Positions 55,848 through 63,727 are shown, numbered from the stretch's first letter. The stretch: 64,000 bases of DNA from Prevotellaceae bacterium UBA2448 (GCA_002342585.1 DDQG01000008.1:42564-106563), one strand, 5' to 3'. Notes: generated by a model from the sequence alone, not told the origin. Translations and numbers: made by a program.

Positions 55848-55957
55848 GGGAGTTAAAGAAGTTAAGACGATAGTGATTCTCTTGTGCAGCCATCATACGT
55901 CTTTAACTTCGAGTGTAGCGATAACTTCTCTAACTTCGAGCATAGCGATAACTCCTC
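55848..55957. repeat. Composite gap repeat between apt and mnmG, with 27-bp tandem copy
   Basis: GGGAGTTAAAGAAGTTAAG then ACGATA (55848-55872) matches the 15.3-kb gap. After it, a 27-bp unit beginning TAACTTCGAG occurs twice in tandem (55904-55930 and 55931-55957) with three substitutions. Confidence 0.8.
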
Positions 55958-55972
55958 TTCTTGAGAAAGTTT

Positions 55973-57964
55973 TCATCGTCCCAGCAGCACCAACATAATA
56001 TTTATGTCTGAGGGTGACACACCTGGAATGCGTGATGCCTGTCCCAGTGTTACGGGTTGTATTGCTTGCAGTTTCTGACGTGCTTCGATTGATATCTGAC
56101 TGAGGTTAGGGTAGTCGAATTTACCGCTAATTTTGATGTTTTCCAGTCGTATCATTTTCTCTGCAGCCTGTTGTTCCCTGCTGATATATCCTGCATATTT
56201 TATTCGGATTTCTGCAGCTTCTATAATTTCTTTTTTGCGTTCTTCCGTTGCATCTGGCATAATGTTTTCTATTGCTTTTTGCAACGGTTTTATGTATGGC
56301 AGGATATTCTCAAAACTAATCTGCGGACGTCCCATGAGATCGCTCAGTTTTATTCCTTGCGACAGTGGTGTGGTGCCTAACGATTCCAACGCTTCATTTA
56401 TAAGTGCCGGTTTCAACGAGAATGTATTGCAAAATTCTATCAGTTGTTCTATCTGCTTGCGTTTCTCTTCTGTCCGATTAAATCGTTCTTTTGTGGCGAG
56501 TCCTAACTGATAGCTTTTCTTTGTCAGTCGCATATCTGCATCGTCTTGTCTCAACAGAATTCTATACTCAGCTCTTGAAGTAAACATACGGTATGGTTCA
56601 TCTACACCCTTTGTTACGAGGTCGTCAATAAGTACTCCGATATATGCTTCGTTTCGTGATAAAATGAAGGGTTCTCCACCGTTCAGTTCGTGGTTTGTTC
56701 CCTTGCTGCTGTTTATTGCTGCATTGATGCCAGCCATGAGTCCCTGACCTGCTGCTTCTTCATATCCTGTGGTTCCGTTTACTTGTCCTGCGAAGAACAG
56801 GTTCTCCACAATCTTCGATTCCAAGGAATGTTTCAGTTGTGTTGGGTCGAAGTAATCGTATTCTATTGCATACCCTGGTCGATATACTTCGAGGTTGCGG
56901 AATGCAGGTATTTTTTTCAATGCATTTATCTGTACATCGATTGGCAGCGACGACGAAAAACCGTTCAGATACATCTCATTTGTGTCGGTTCCTTCGGGTT
57001 CCAGGAACAGCATGTGCTGTTGTTTGTCTGGAAACGTATGCAGTTTTGTTTCTATCGACGGACAGTATCTTGGACCGATGGATTGGATTTGTCCATTATA
57101 TAGTGGTGAGTCATCAAATCCTGAACGGAGCATATCGTGTACTTCTTCATTGGTATAAACAATCCAGCATGGCAGTTGTTTCAGGTCGTTTTTCTCAGAC
57201 ATATAACTGAAACCTCCGCCGATTTCATCGCCGGGTTGTTCCTCCATAAGTGTGAAGTCAACGGAACGTTTGTCAATTCTTACGGGTGTACCTGTTTTCA
57301 TTCTGCCTTGTCTGATGCCTGTCGATGTTATGCTTTCGGTAAGCATGAGCGATGCAGGTTCTGCACATCGACCTCCGGGGAGCTTCGTTCTGCCGATATG
57401 CATCAATCCATTCAAGAAAGTGCCTGCTGTGATGATGACACACTTGGCATGGAACACAGTTTCGGTAAAAGTGCACACACCAACGACTTTTTGTGCCGAT
57501 TCTGATTTTTTAGACGAATTTTCGCTGACAAAAATTTTGCCGTTTTTTGAGGTATCCTCCTCTTGATTTTCAGCAGTTTCGTATATCAGATTACGTACTT
57601 GATCCTGCCAAATTGAGAGGTTTTTTGTGTTGTCGAGAATACTTCTCCACGTCCAGATGAATTTTTCGCGGTCACATTGAGCCCTTGGACTCCACATTGC
57701 AGGTCCTTTTGAGCGGTTGAGCATACGAAACTGAATCGACGCTCTGTCGGTGACGATTCCCATTTGTCCACCCAGTGCATCAATCTCTCGTACTATTTGT
57801 CCTTTTGCAATTCCACCCACGGCAGGATTACATGACATCTGTGCAATTTTGTTCATGTCCATCGTGATGAGACAAGTCTTTGCTCCGAGATTGGCAGCAG
57901 CAACTGCAGCCTCACATCCAGCATGTCCTGCTCCTACTACGACAACATCATACGTAAATTCCAT
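55973..57964 (-). CDS. mnmG: tRNA uridine 5-carboxymethylaminomethyl modification enzyme MnmG (GidA)
   Basis: 663 residues. FAD motif GAGHAGCEA (11-19) and the blocks RAQCDREKF, GRCAEPASLMLTESI and GQVNGTTGYEEAAGQG are classic MnmG. With MnmE it modifies the wobble uridine of tRNAs. A Ser/Lys/Glu-rich insertion at about 132-158 makes it longer than the usual ~630 residues. mnmG commonly neighbours oriC in bacteria. Confidence 0.97.
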   Translation of the reverse strand: MEFTYDVVVVGAGHAGCEAAVAAANLGAKTCLITMDMNKIAQMSCNPAVGGIAKGQIVREIDALGGQMGIVTDRASIQFRMLNRSKGPAMWSPRAQCDREKFIWTWRSILDNTKNLSIWQDQVRNLIYETAENQEEDTSKNGKIFVSENSSKKSESAQKVVGVCTFTETVFHAKCVIITAGTFLNGLMHIGRTKLPGGRCAEPASLMLTESITSTGIRQGRMKTGTPVRIDKRSVDFTLMEEQPGDEIGGGFSYMSEKNDLKQLPCWIVYTNEEVHDMLRSGFDDSPLYNGQIQSIGPRYCPSIETKLHTFPDKQQHMLFLEPEGTDTNEMYLNGFSSSLPIDVQINALKKIPAFRNLEVYRPGYAIEYDYFDPTQLKHSLESKIVENLFFAGQVNGTTGYEEAAGQGLMAGINAAINSSKGTNHELNGGEPFILSRNEAYIGVLIDDLVTKGVDEPYRMFTSRAEYRILLRQDDADMRLTKKSYQLGLATKERFNRTEEKRKQIEQLIEFCNTFSLKPALINEALESLGTTPLSQGIKLSDLMGRPQISFENILPYIKPLQKAIENIMPDATEERKKEIIEAAEIRIKYAGYISREQQAAEKMIRLENIKISGKFDYPNLSQISIEARQKLQAIQPVTLGQASRIPGVSPSDINIMLVLLGR

Positions 57965-57977
57965 ATGCTTCTTGTAT

Positions 57978-59345
57978 TTATTTCAGTCCTTCTAAATCTA
58001 TGTTGTATATCAAATCTGTGGTTTGTTCTTTACCCATGAACGTAATCATATATATTGGCAGATAGACAATCTTGCCATCTACGCTTATGTTGTTGTTGCA
58101 CAAAACATATGCTTGACTTATTTCATAGTCTGTATTGTTTATAACATTGTTCAAGGCATTGTGACGTACGTAGTCTTTGCCTGACTTAACTTCTATCGGC
58201 AGCACGTTGCCAGCATACTCAACTACAAAGTCCAACTCTCCTTGTTTCTTGCTGTTAAAATAGTATAGTGAATGTTGCTGTGCTTCAGAGAAACCATGTG
58301 CATATAGTTCTTGGGCAACAAGGTTTTCAAAAACAGATCCAAAATTGATGTTTGGATTTGGACTGAGCAATCTTGCCTGAATGTTCCCTCCATACATGGC
58401 AGCAAGCAGTCCAACGTCGTTGAGGAAAAGTTTGAACAGGTTTCGCTGCTTGTTCAAAAGCAGAGGTACTCGAGGTTCCTCGACGTTGTATGCTGGGATA
58501 GCCACACCTGCATCCCTTAACCATAAAAAACTGTCTTCGTATTTGCTGAACCGTGCCTTTTCGTTCAGTTCTTTGAGAATAAAACGTTTGGTTTTTGCGT
58601 TCAGTTCCGAAGGTATAAGGTTATAGATTTCTTCAATCTGCAACTTATGATCATGGTCGTATTTGGTGATGTCTCTTTTATAGGTGCGAATGATTCCGCG
58701 CTGTTCTTCATAAACTTTGCGCAGGTTGTTAGTGTCAAGGTATTTTTGGACAACCGCAGGCATTCCGCCAACGATAATATATAGACGAATGGCTTCTAAC
58801 ATTTTCTTGTGAATAAAATCATCAACAGGTTTTTTCTCCTCAAAACATGTTTGCAATTGGCTAATAACATCTGCGCCAATACCAATAGCCTCGAAGAATT
58901 CCAAAAGGTCAAGGGGATACATTTCTATCTCATCCATGTACCCCACGGGGACACTACGCAGGTCATCCAACTCAACACCAAGCAAAGAGCCACTCATCAC
59001 ATATTTATAACTGCCCTCGTCCACAAGGAACTTGATTGCCGTTACAATCTCCTTGCACTCCTGAACTTCATCGAAGAAAATCAATGTTTTCCCTGGAACC
59101 AATGGCTTTTTTGTGAATGCTGACAGGCGCAACAACAAATCTTTTGCTCCCTTCTGCTCATTGAACAGTTCAACGGCATCTGGTTGTTCTACGAAATTGA
59201 TTTCAACAACATTGTCAAAACATTCCTTGCCGACCTTTCGGATGGAAAAGGTCTTGCCAACTTGTCTTGCTCCTGTTACCAACAGAGAACGTCTGTCGTT
59301 GAGTATAAAGTTGCGTATTAGCTCATCAGCTTTGCGTTTTATCAT
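57978..59345 (-). CDS. AAA ATPase with DUF4143 domain (AAA_14 family)
   Basis: 455 residues. Walker A GARQVGKT (25-32), Walker B LIFFDEVQE, then a DUF4143 C-terminal region with a PD-(D/E)xK-like core (GELDFVVEY...LPIEVKSGK). These proteins are widespread, patchily distributed and often laterally acquired; their target is unknown. The gene has its own promoter and is the last one before the accessory region. Confidence 0.87.
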   Translation of the reverse strand: MIKRKADELIRNFILNDRRSLLVTGARQVGKTFSIRKVGKECFDNVVEINFVEQPDAVELFNEQKGAKDLLLRLSAFTKKPLVPGKTLIFFDEVQECKEIVTAIKFLVDEGSYKYVMSGSLLGVELDDLRSVPVGYMDEIEMYPLDLLEFFEAIGIGADVISQLQTCFEEKKPVDDFIHKKMLEAIRLYIIVGGMPAVVQKYLDTNNLRKVYEEQRGIIRTYKRDITKYDHDHKLQIEEIYNLIPSELNAKTKRFILKELNEKARFSKYEDSFLWLRDAGVAIPAYNVEEPRVPLLLNKQRNLFKLFLNDVGLLAAMYGGNIQARLLSPNPNINFGSVFENLVAQELYAHGFSEAQQHSLYYFNSKKQGELDFVVEYAGNVLPIEVKSGKDYVRHNALNNVINNTDYEISQAYVLCNNNISVDGKIVYLPIYMITFMGKEQTTDLIYNIDLEGLK

Positions 59346-59366
59346 AAAAACTTGTCTTTATGAGTG

Positions 59367-59395
59367 CAAAGATACAATATTTTACTTAAATACAA
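59367..59395 (-). promoter_or_regulatory. Promoter of the AAA/DUF4143 gene
   Basis: Minus-strand TTG (59393-59395), 18 bases, TATCTTTG (59367-59374), 22 bases before the ATG. Confidence 0.55.
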
Positions 59396-59415
59396 GCACA
59401 AACACCAAATAAAAT

Positions 59416-59495
59416 ACACTTTTCCAACACAAATAACTTGGTTTTTTTACACTTTTCCAACATAAATAACCGAATTTTTTTACATTTTTCCAATA
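59416..59495. repeat. 33-bp tandem repeat, 2.4 copies
   Basis: Units start at 59416, 59449 and 59482 (partial). Core: ACACTTTTCCAACA, then AATAAC, then a run of seven T. Three helical turns per unit. It fills the gap between the divergent AAA and regulator promoters; the rest of this 453-bp gap holds the regulator promoter and its repeat-rich leader. Confidence 0.85.
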
Positions 59496-59542
59496 TGTTA
59501 TTGATGAACATTAGACATATTTCTAACATAAAAACATATATA

Positions 59543-59600
59543 TGCAAACAATTTGCAAACAATCTTATTTGGTTGTTCAGCTGGAAAAGTAATACATTTG
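59543..59600 (+). promoter_or_regulatory. Regulator promoter with two TGCAAAC boxes
   Basis: TGCAAAC at 59543-59549 and 59554-59560 (11 bp apart), 8 bases, TTG at 59569-59571 (TTTG from 59568), 21 bases, TACATTTG at 59593-59600. The same order and spacing recur at 60882-60928. Confidence 0.65.
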
Positions 59601-59637
59601 TACACTAATTCAACTCTCACAAGGAGAGTAGAAGTGA

Positions 59638-59764
59638 AGTTAAAGGGGAGTTAAAGAGAAGTTAAAGTGAAGTTAAAGGGGCAATAGTAGGGGATGCTTG
59701 CCCAATTTGGTTCAGTATCGTCCCCTTAACTCCCTTGTAACTCCTTCATAACTCCACAATAACT
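59638..59764 (+). repeat. Facing arrays of AGTTA motifs, 4 + 4 copies at an 11-bp period, in the regulator leader
   Basis: AGTTAAAG begins at 59638, 59649, 59660 and 59671 (exact 11-bp tandem). The complement TAACT begins at 59727, 59738, 59749 and 59760 (again exactly 11 bp). CCCCTTAACT at 59722 can pair with the AGTTAAAGGGG copies, so the RNA leader can fold into a long imperfect hairpin ahead of the regulator ATG at 59799. Confidence 0.85.
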
Positions 59765-59798
59765 ACCCAAAGTTAAGCTTGCGAAACTAAAAAAACAT

Positions 59799-60821
59799 AT
59801 GAAAAACTCATTCTGTCTTATTGTTCTGCTATTGACGCTTATCTCCTGTGGCAACTCAGAAAGAAGTAATTCTCCGATTGAAGGAGCATGGACTTTGACA
59901 CACATTAATTATCCTATAGGCGAGTCATATGATTATCCTATCAATGGCACCACATATTTTCATATTTATGATGGCGACAGCATACTATATGCTTGCAGGT
60001 TGCTCTATACCGCTTCAGGGATTATAGTGGCATCAGGTAGTGTTAGTCAGATTACCCTGTCGGAGTTAGGTAATGGTAATCTGATGTATATGGAAGATGA
60101 TGAACCTCGTCCGCTTGTCGTAATAAACGATTCTGTCATCACAACTCAACAAAGGGGCATTGTTTTCACTTGGAAACGTGTTACAGATATGAGTGAAGAC
60201 AAGATAAATGAGATTAGAGAAATCATACGGAATGATCAGAGTATAGATGCAAATGAAGCTGTTCGTCATTATGTTCTCTCTACTACTGAACGAAAACTTC
60301 TTTCTACAAATCATCGTCTGATTTATGCTCTCATAGCAGTTTTTGTCTGTCTCCTGATAACAGCTCAGATTGCTATCGCAAAACACCAGAAGGTGTGTCG
60401 TGCTGACCATCGTCTGCGAGAGATAGAGGAAGAAATCGCATTGCGTCCTCAGCCTGTCCGTATGGCTTTGAAGGAGGTAGAACGCTCGTTCTTCGTGTCG
60501 GATTATTATCGCAAACTGCATCGCAGCATTACCGAGGGACAACGCCTCAAGGCTGAAGACTGGCAGGAAATAGAGCATCAGTTAGATGCTGTATATCCAA
60601 GTTTTACGAACCACCTTCTGAGTCTTTATTCTATGTCGGAACTGGAGTTTCAGACTTCACTTCTTATCAAGCTTCGCATATCCCCTTCCGACATTGCAAA
60701 TGTGCTTGCACGCGACATAAGTACTATAAGTAGCACACGAAGTCGCCTGTATCAGAAAGTTTTTCATAAAAAAGGCAGTAGCAAGCAATGGGATGATTTC
60801 GTCCTATCCATCGGCAGTTAG
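59799..60821 (+). CDS. Membrane-anchored helix-turn-helix regulator with extracytoplasmic domain
   Basis: 340 residues. N-terminal signal with lipobox-like LISC (C17); extracytoplasmic domain 25-130 with GAWTL, YAC (64-66) and ASG (72-74); one membrane helix at about 174-194; a basic/coiled segment; then a cytoplasmic LuxR-like helix-turn-helix around 278-322 (LLIKLRISPSDIANVL) ending KGSSKQWDDF. This is the layout of a one-component sensor that binds DNA from the membrane, a style common in Bacteroidetes. The extracytoplasmic part resembles the secreted protein encoded next. Whether it is lipidated or just anchored is unclear. Ligand unknown. Confidence 0.75.
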   Translation: MKNSFCLIVLLLTLISCGNSERSNSPIEGAWTLTHINYPIGESYDYPINGTTYFHIYDGDSILYACRLLYTASGIIVASGSVSQITLSELGNGNLMYMEDDEPRPLVVINDSVITTQQRGIVFTWKRVTDMSEDKINEIREIIRNDQSIDANEAVRHYVLSTTERKLLSTNHRLIYALIAVFVCLLITAQIAIAKHQKVCRADHRLREIEEEIALRPQPVRMALKEVERSFFVSDYYRKLHRSITEGQRLKAEDWQEIEHQLDAVYPSFTNHLLSLYSMSELEFQTSLLIKLRISPSDIANVLARDISTISSTRSRLYQKVFHKKGSSKQWDDFVLSIGS

Positions 60822-60827
60822 CCTTCG

Positions 60828-60928
60828 TTGCAAACTCTTGCCAATTTTGCAAAAACTTTGCACTTTCAGTTGCCAATAACATGCAAACTAAAATCCTTGA
60901 CACCATAGCAAAAAGGTCCTTACCTTTG
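60828..60928 (+). promoter_or_regulatory. Promoter of the secreted protein with TGCAAAC boxes
   Basis: TGCAAAC at 60829-60835 and 60882-60888, an imperfect TGCAAAA at 60848, and TTGCCAA at 60839 and 60870. After the last box come 8 bases, TTG at 60897-60899, 21 bases and TACCTTTG at 60921-60928. Confidence 0.65.
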
Positions 60929-60974
60929 CGTCGTCAAAACCTTTTTTATTAACCTATTAAAACCTTTTCTGCTT

Positions 60975-61481
60975 ATGAAAACTATCGAGAAAAGAATGAG
61001 CATTTTGTTCGCTGCATTAATGCTCTGTACAGCAAACCTTCTTGCACAGAATGTAAAGATTGACGACAAGGAACTCCACGGAGTGTGGATTATGGAGTCA
61101 ATGCAGTATGATGGTGAGAAGAAAATTATGTGTGGTAAAGCTAATGGCTACACTCAGTTTAAGTATTATGGTGCCGACGGTGAGTACGCATGTGCTCAGA
61201 TAATGCGCTCAGCAAGTGGTAAGATTACTGTTGCACCTCATGAGTATGGTACTTACACCTTCAAAGACGGATGGTATTCCGAGATGGGACGTGAGAAAAT
61301 CAAAGATGCCATTACATGGGTTGACAAGCGAACTACAAAAGGGCGCTGGATGAATCGCAACGATGTATGGAAGAAGGTTGATATGCCTGAGAAAGCCAGA
61401 AAATATATCGTTGATTGTTGCAAATCGCGCTATATGAGTGACGAAGTTGCCAAACAGATAGAAAACATCATGTTCAAGTAA
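60975..61481 (+). CDS. Small secreted DUF4488-like protein
   Basis: 168 residues, signal peptide ending near LLAQ (25). A single domain begins at HGVWIM (36-41), with YAC (71-73), SASGK (79-83) and VWKK (131-134), in the same order and spacing as the extracytoplasmic domain of the upstream regulator (GAWTL, YAC, TASG, FTWKR). Lipocalin-like/DUF4488 is the nearest family impression. It could be the target, ligand carrier or antagonist of the regulator; that is inference. Ends at a strong terminator. Confidence 0.72.
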   Translation: MKTIEKRMSILFAALMLCTANLLAQNVKIDDKELHGVWIMESMQYDGEKKIMCGKANGYTQFKYYGADGEYACAQIMRSASGKITVAPHEYGTYTFKDGWYSEMGREKIKDAITWVDKRTTKGRWMNRNDVWKKVDMPEKARKYIVDCCKSRYMSDEVAKQIENIMFK

Positions 61482-61507
61482 AGATTAGTTATATTTTCCG
61501 CGGTTAA

Positions 61508-61544
61508 AGCAAGGGGAGCTGTGAAGTTCCCCTTGCTGTTTTTT
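61508..61544 (+). terminator. Intrinsic terminator after the secreted protein gene
   Basis: AGCAAGGGGA / TCCCCTTGCT, a 10-bp stem with a 10-base loop, then G and six T. Confidence 0.92.
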
Positions 61545-61558
61545 ACTCGATTGTCATA

Positions 61559-61705
61559 TTATAATATTTGTCCCTTCCATAGCCTTCTTAGGAAATCCTC
61601 TATGTTCCAAAACGCTACTCCATCTTGTTTTCTTGGTGTGGTTTCCATCGAAATAAGAAACAGCTTGGCTTCCTGTAGCTTTAGAATCCTTTCTAACATT
61701 TCCAT
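61559..61705 (-). CDS. Possible small protein, 48 residues
   Basis: Minus-strand frame from ATG 61705: begins MEMLERILKLQEAKLFL, contains DGVAFWNIEDFLRRLW and ends QIL. An amphipathic helical start and a tryptophan-containing second helix look protein-like, and could be the remnant of a longer helix-turn-helix gene. No promoter or ribosome site was recognised, and the plus-strand frame over the same bases is Cys/Phe-rich and unlikely. Low confidence. Confidence 0.3.
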   Translation of the reverse strand: MEMLERILKLQEAKLFLISMETTPRKQDGVAFWNIEDFLRRLWKGQIL

Positions 61706-61801
61706 TGTTTATCTTTTAGGATTTACATCCTGTGTTTCATTTGTATGCATAGGTATAGTATGTTGTAAAAATATGCAAGAAAAATGATGAATTTCCGAAG
61801 C

Positions 61802-61836
61802 GCTACTTCAGATTTTCATCGAAAATCCGAAGTAGC
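61802..61836. other. Long imperfect hairpin upstream of the VapE element
   Basis: GCTACTTC-A-GATTTTC, loop ATC, GAAAATC-C-GAAGTAGC: a 16-bp stem with one mismatch. No gene ends here on the plus strand; on the minus strand it would lie upstream of the small frame at 61559-61705. Confidence 0.7.
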
Positions 61837-61909
61837 ACTTCTAATTTTCAGCATTTCTGACCAAGTCATATGGACTAAAAATAATTTATTTTTTTGCTGG
61901 TATATTTTC

Positions 61910-61922
61910 CTGATTTAGGTTG
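61910..61922 (+). repeat. 13-bp direct repeat, left copy (CTGATTTAGGTTG)
   Basis: Identical to 63987-63999. The core GATTTAGGTT also occurs inverted at 62105-62114, just beyond the left inverted-repeat arm. Confidence 0.8.
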
Positions 61923-61940
61923 ACTGTCCTTGCTTCTTAG

Positions 61941-62075
61941 CCCTTAAAAAAGTTGACTCGGTTATTTTTTGCCGATACCTCACTTATTTGGCATCAATCC
62001 CAGTGTTCATCGGGGCTGCAGCGAGTGAGGTGTGGGCGAGAGACCTCACTTCCAACCTCACCTCCAACCTCACTT
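61941..62075. repeat. Left inverted-repeat arm of the VapE element
   Basis: Bases 61967-62075 match the reverse complement of 63728-63836 at 98 of 109 positions by hand count, without gaps. An outer block 61941-61966 matches 63870-63895 at 22 of 26. The arm contains five ACCTCACTT-type motifs: one near 61975, one inverted near 62023, and three in tandem at a 12-bp period (62043-62075). Confidence 0.9.
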
Positions 62076-62403
62076 CGATTTTAGACTTAAATTTAACAAA
62101 ACGGAACCTAAATCCTGCCATTTGTTAAAGAATAAAAATTGCACACTTTTATAGAAATAGCTCTTCTTAGTTATGGAAAATTTGCTACATAACTATGAAA
62201 AATTTGTTCGTAGGTTAAAGAAAAATTTTTTCTGTGCGTAAGCGCAAAAATGCCCTGATTTTGTCGTCTCAGAAAAATATTGCACACTCATTAAAAACTG
62301 ATAAAAAAGCCCCTTAAAATAGAGGAAAAAACTGTTAAATTATATGCGAAATGTTAATAGTTCCGCATCCGTGCTTTTTTGCGTGCTTTTTCTTCTGCAT
62401 TGT
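62076..62403. other. Non-coding spacer inside the VapE element
   Basis: No gene seen. ATTGCACACT occurs twice (about 62138 and 62279), and a block ATGGAAAATTTG / ATGAAAAATTTG is repeated about 21 bases apart near 62173-62206. Strongly AT-rich with several A/T runs. Confidence 0.5.
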
Positions 62404-62435
62404 TTGCAAACCGCTCACAAATTATATTATCTTTG
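62404..62435 (+). promoter_or_regulatory. Promoter of the vapE-like gene
   Basis: TTG at 62404-62406 inside the palindrome GTTTGCAAAC (62402-62411), 21 bases, TATCTTTG at 62428-62435. The palindrome overlaps the -33 position, so a bound protein could block or replace sigma contact. Confidence 0.6.
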
Positions 62436-62506
62436 TACGCGAAAATAATTCGCCACACAAACACAAGTGTGTTAAACCAAGTATTAACCTTAAAACCATT
62501 TCATTT

Positions 62507-63721
62507 ATGGAAAAAAAACTATTGATTCAGGGCGAGGCAATCGAAGCCTCAACACAAAGAATGCTCGAAGCAGAGCTATTTCTTAACGAGAATTACCTTT
62601 TCCGTCGCAATGTGCTGAACGGAAAGGTAGAGTATTCAAACAAACTTGATGACGGTTCTCCGTCAGAGTGGAGGACTCTGACTCAGGCAGCTATCAACAG
62701 CATTGTTATCCGTGCCAAACGAGAGGAGATCTGCGGGAAAGGCAGTCCGAAGACCGACATCGTGGAGTATATCAACTCCGACGAGGTTGCCGTGTATAAT
62801 CCTATTACTGACTATCTGGACTCGCTGCCTAAATGGGACGGACAGAATCATGTAGGCAAACTCTTCGAACGACTGCCTGGGGTCGATTCAGAACTGCTGG
62901 GCTATCTGGCTACTTGGCTCCGCTCTGTCGTGGCTCACTGGTGTCAGATGGATACTCTGCACGGAAACGAATGTGTGCCAACACTAATCGGTGCCCAGGG
63001 CTGTGGCAAGACGACTTTCCTGGCTCGCCTGCTGCCTGCGCACCTGCGCGAGTACTATCTTGATCATCTTAACCTGTCGAATAAATTTGACAAAGAGATG
63101 GCACTGACCAACAACCTTCTGGTCAACCTCGACGAGTTGGATGCAATCCGTCCCAGTCAGCATGCTTCGCTCAAGCAGACACTCTCGAAAAGTAAGGTAA
63201 ACGGACGACCCATCTATGGAGCTTCGCAGGAAGACCGTCCTCGATATGCATCGTTTGTGGCAACGACAAACAACCCTCATCCGCTTACGGATGCGACAGG
63301 CAGTCGTCGCTACATCTGTCTGATGATACCAGAAGGAATGTATATCGACAATTCTGGCGAGATAGACTACGACCAGTTATATGCTCAGGTGCTCTATGAA
63401 CTGAGGAAACAGAAGTCACCTTATTGGTTCAACAATTCCGAGGTAGCTCGCATTCAGGAACTGAACAAGAACTTCCTTACCAAGACGGACATTGCTGATA
63501 TTATAAGTATCTGTTTCCGAAAACCAGCTGAGGGTGAAGAACCTATGTCGATGAACTGCAACCAGCTCATGGAGGTTATTTCGAAAAGATATCCGACAGT
63601 GAAATCTACCCACAGCGCGAAAATCTATTTAGGTAAAGCTATGAAATCACTTGGATACGACAGTTCCGACTGCGGTCATGTCGCCCATTACAAAGTGATT
63701 CCAGTCAAAACGGCAAGCTAA
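62507..63721 (+). CDS. VapE/DUF3874-like P-loop helicase (virulence-associated E family)
   Basis: 404 residues from ATG 62507 (MEKKLLIQGEAIEAS); a longer frame reaches back over the promoter and is rejected. An N-terminal 110-residue region precedes the ATPase: Walker A GAQGCGKT (162-169), Walker B LLVNLDELD (204-212), sensor ATTNNP (252-257) and arginines GSRRY (265-269). VapE-type proteins are superfamily-3-like helicases of phages and pathogenicity islands. Here there is no VirE/primase domain, so it is a short form. In Bacteroides, VapE genes often begin a cassette with HU and amidase genes; anything to the right is beyond the window. Confidence 0.85.
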   Translation: MEKKLLIQGEAIEASTQRMLEAELFLNENYLFRRNVLNGKVEYSNKLDDGSPSEWRTLTQAAINSIVIRAKREEICGKGSPKTDIVEYINSDEVAVYNPITDYLDSLPKWDGQNHVGKLFERLPGVDSELLGYLATWLRSVVAHWCQMDTLHGNECVPTLIGAQGCGKTTFLARLLPAHLREYYLDHLNLSNKFDKEMALTNNLLVNLDELDAIRPSQHASLKQTLSKSKVNGRPIYGASQEDRPRYASFVATTNNPHPLTDATGSRRYICLMIPEGMYIDNSGEIDYDQLYAQVLYELRKQKSPYWFNNSEVARIQELNKNFLTKTDIADIISICFRKPAEGEEPMSMNCNQLMEVISKRYPTVKSTHSAKIYLGKAMKSLGYDSSDCGHVAHYKVIPVKTAS

Positions 63722-63727
63722 TTAGCT

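Noticed and set aside
59416..59495. Could the 33-bp tandem repeat be a CRISPR array?
   Set aside because: The units are joined directly without unique spacers, only 2.4 copies, and no cas gene is near.
61521..61787. 88-codon plus-strand frame after the terminator
   Set aside because: Starts inside the terminator tail and has a Cys/Phe-rich shadow composition; the minus-strand 48-residue frame is more protein-like.
62351..62506. N-terminal extension of the VapE-like protein
   Set aside because: Crosses the promoter at 62404-62435; Cys/Phe-rich composition unlike the rest.
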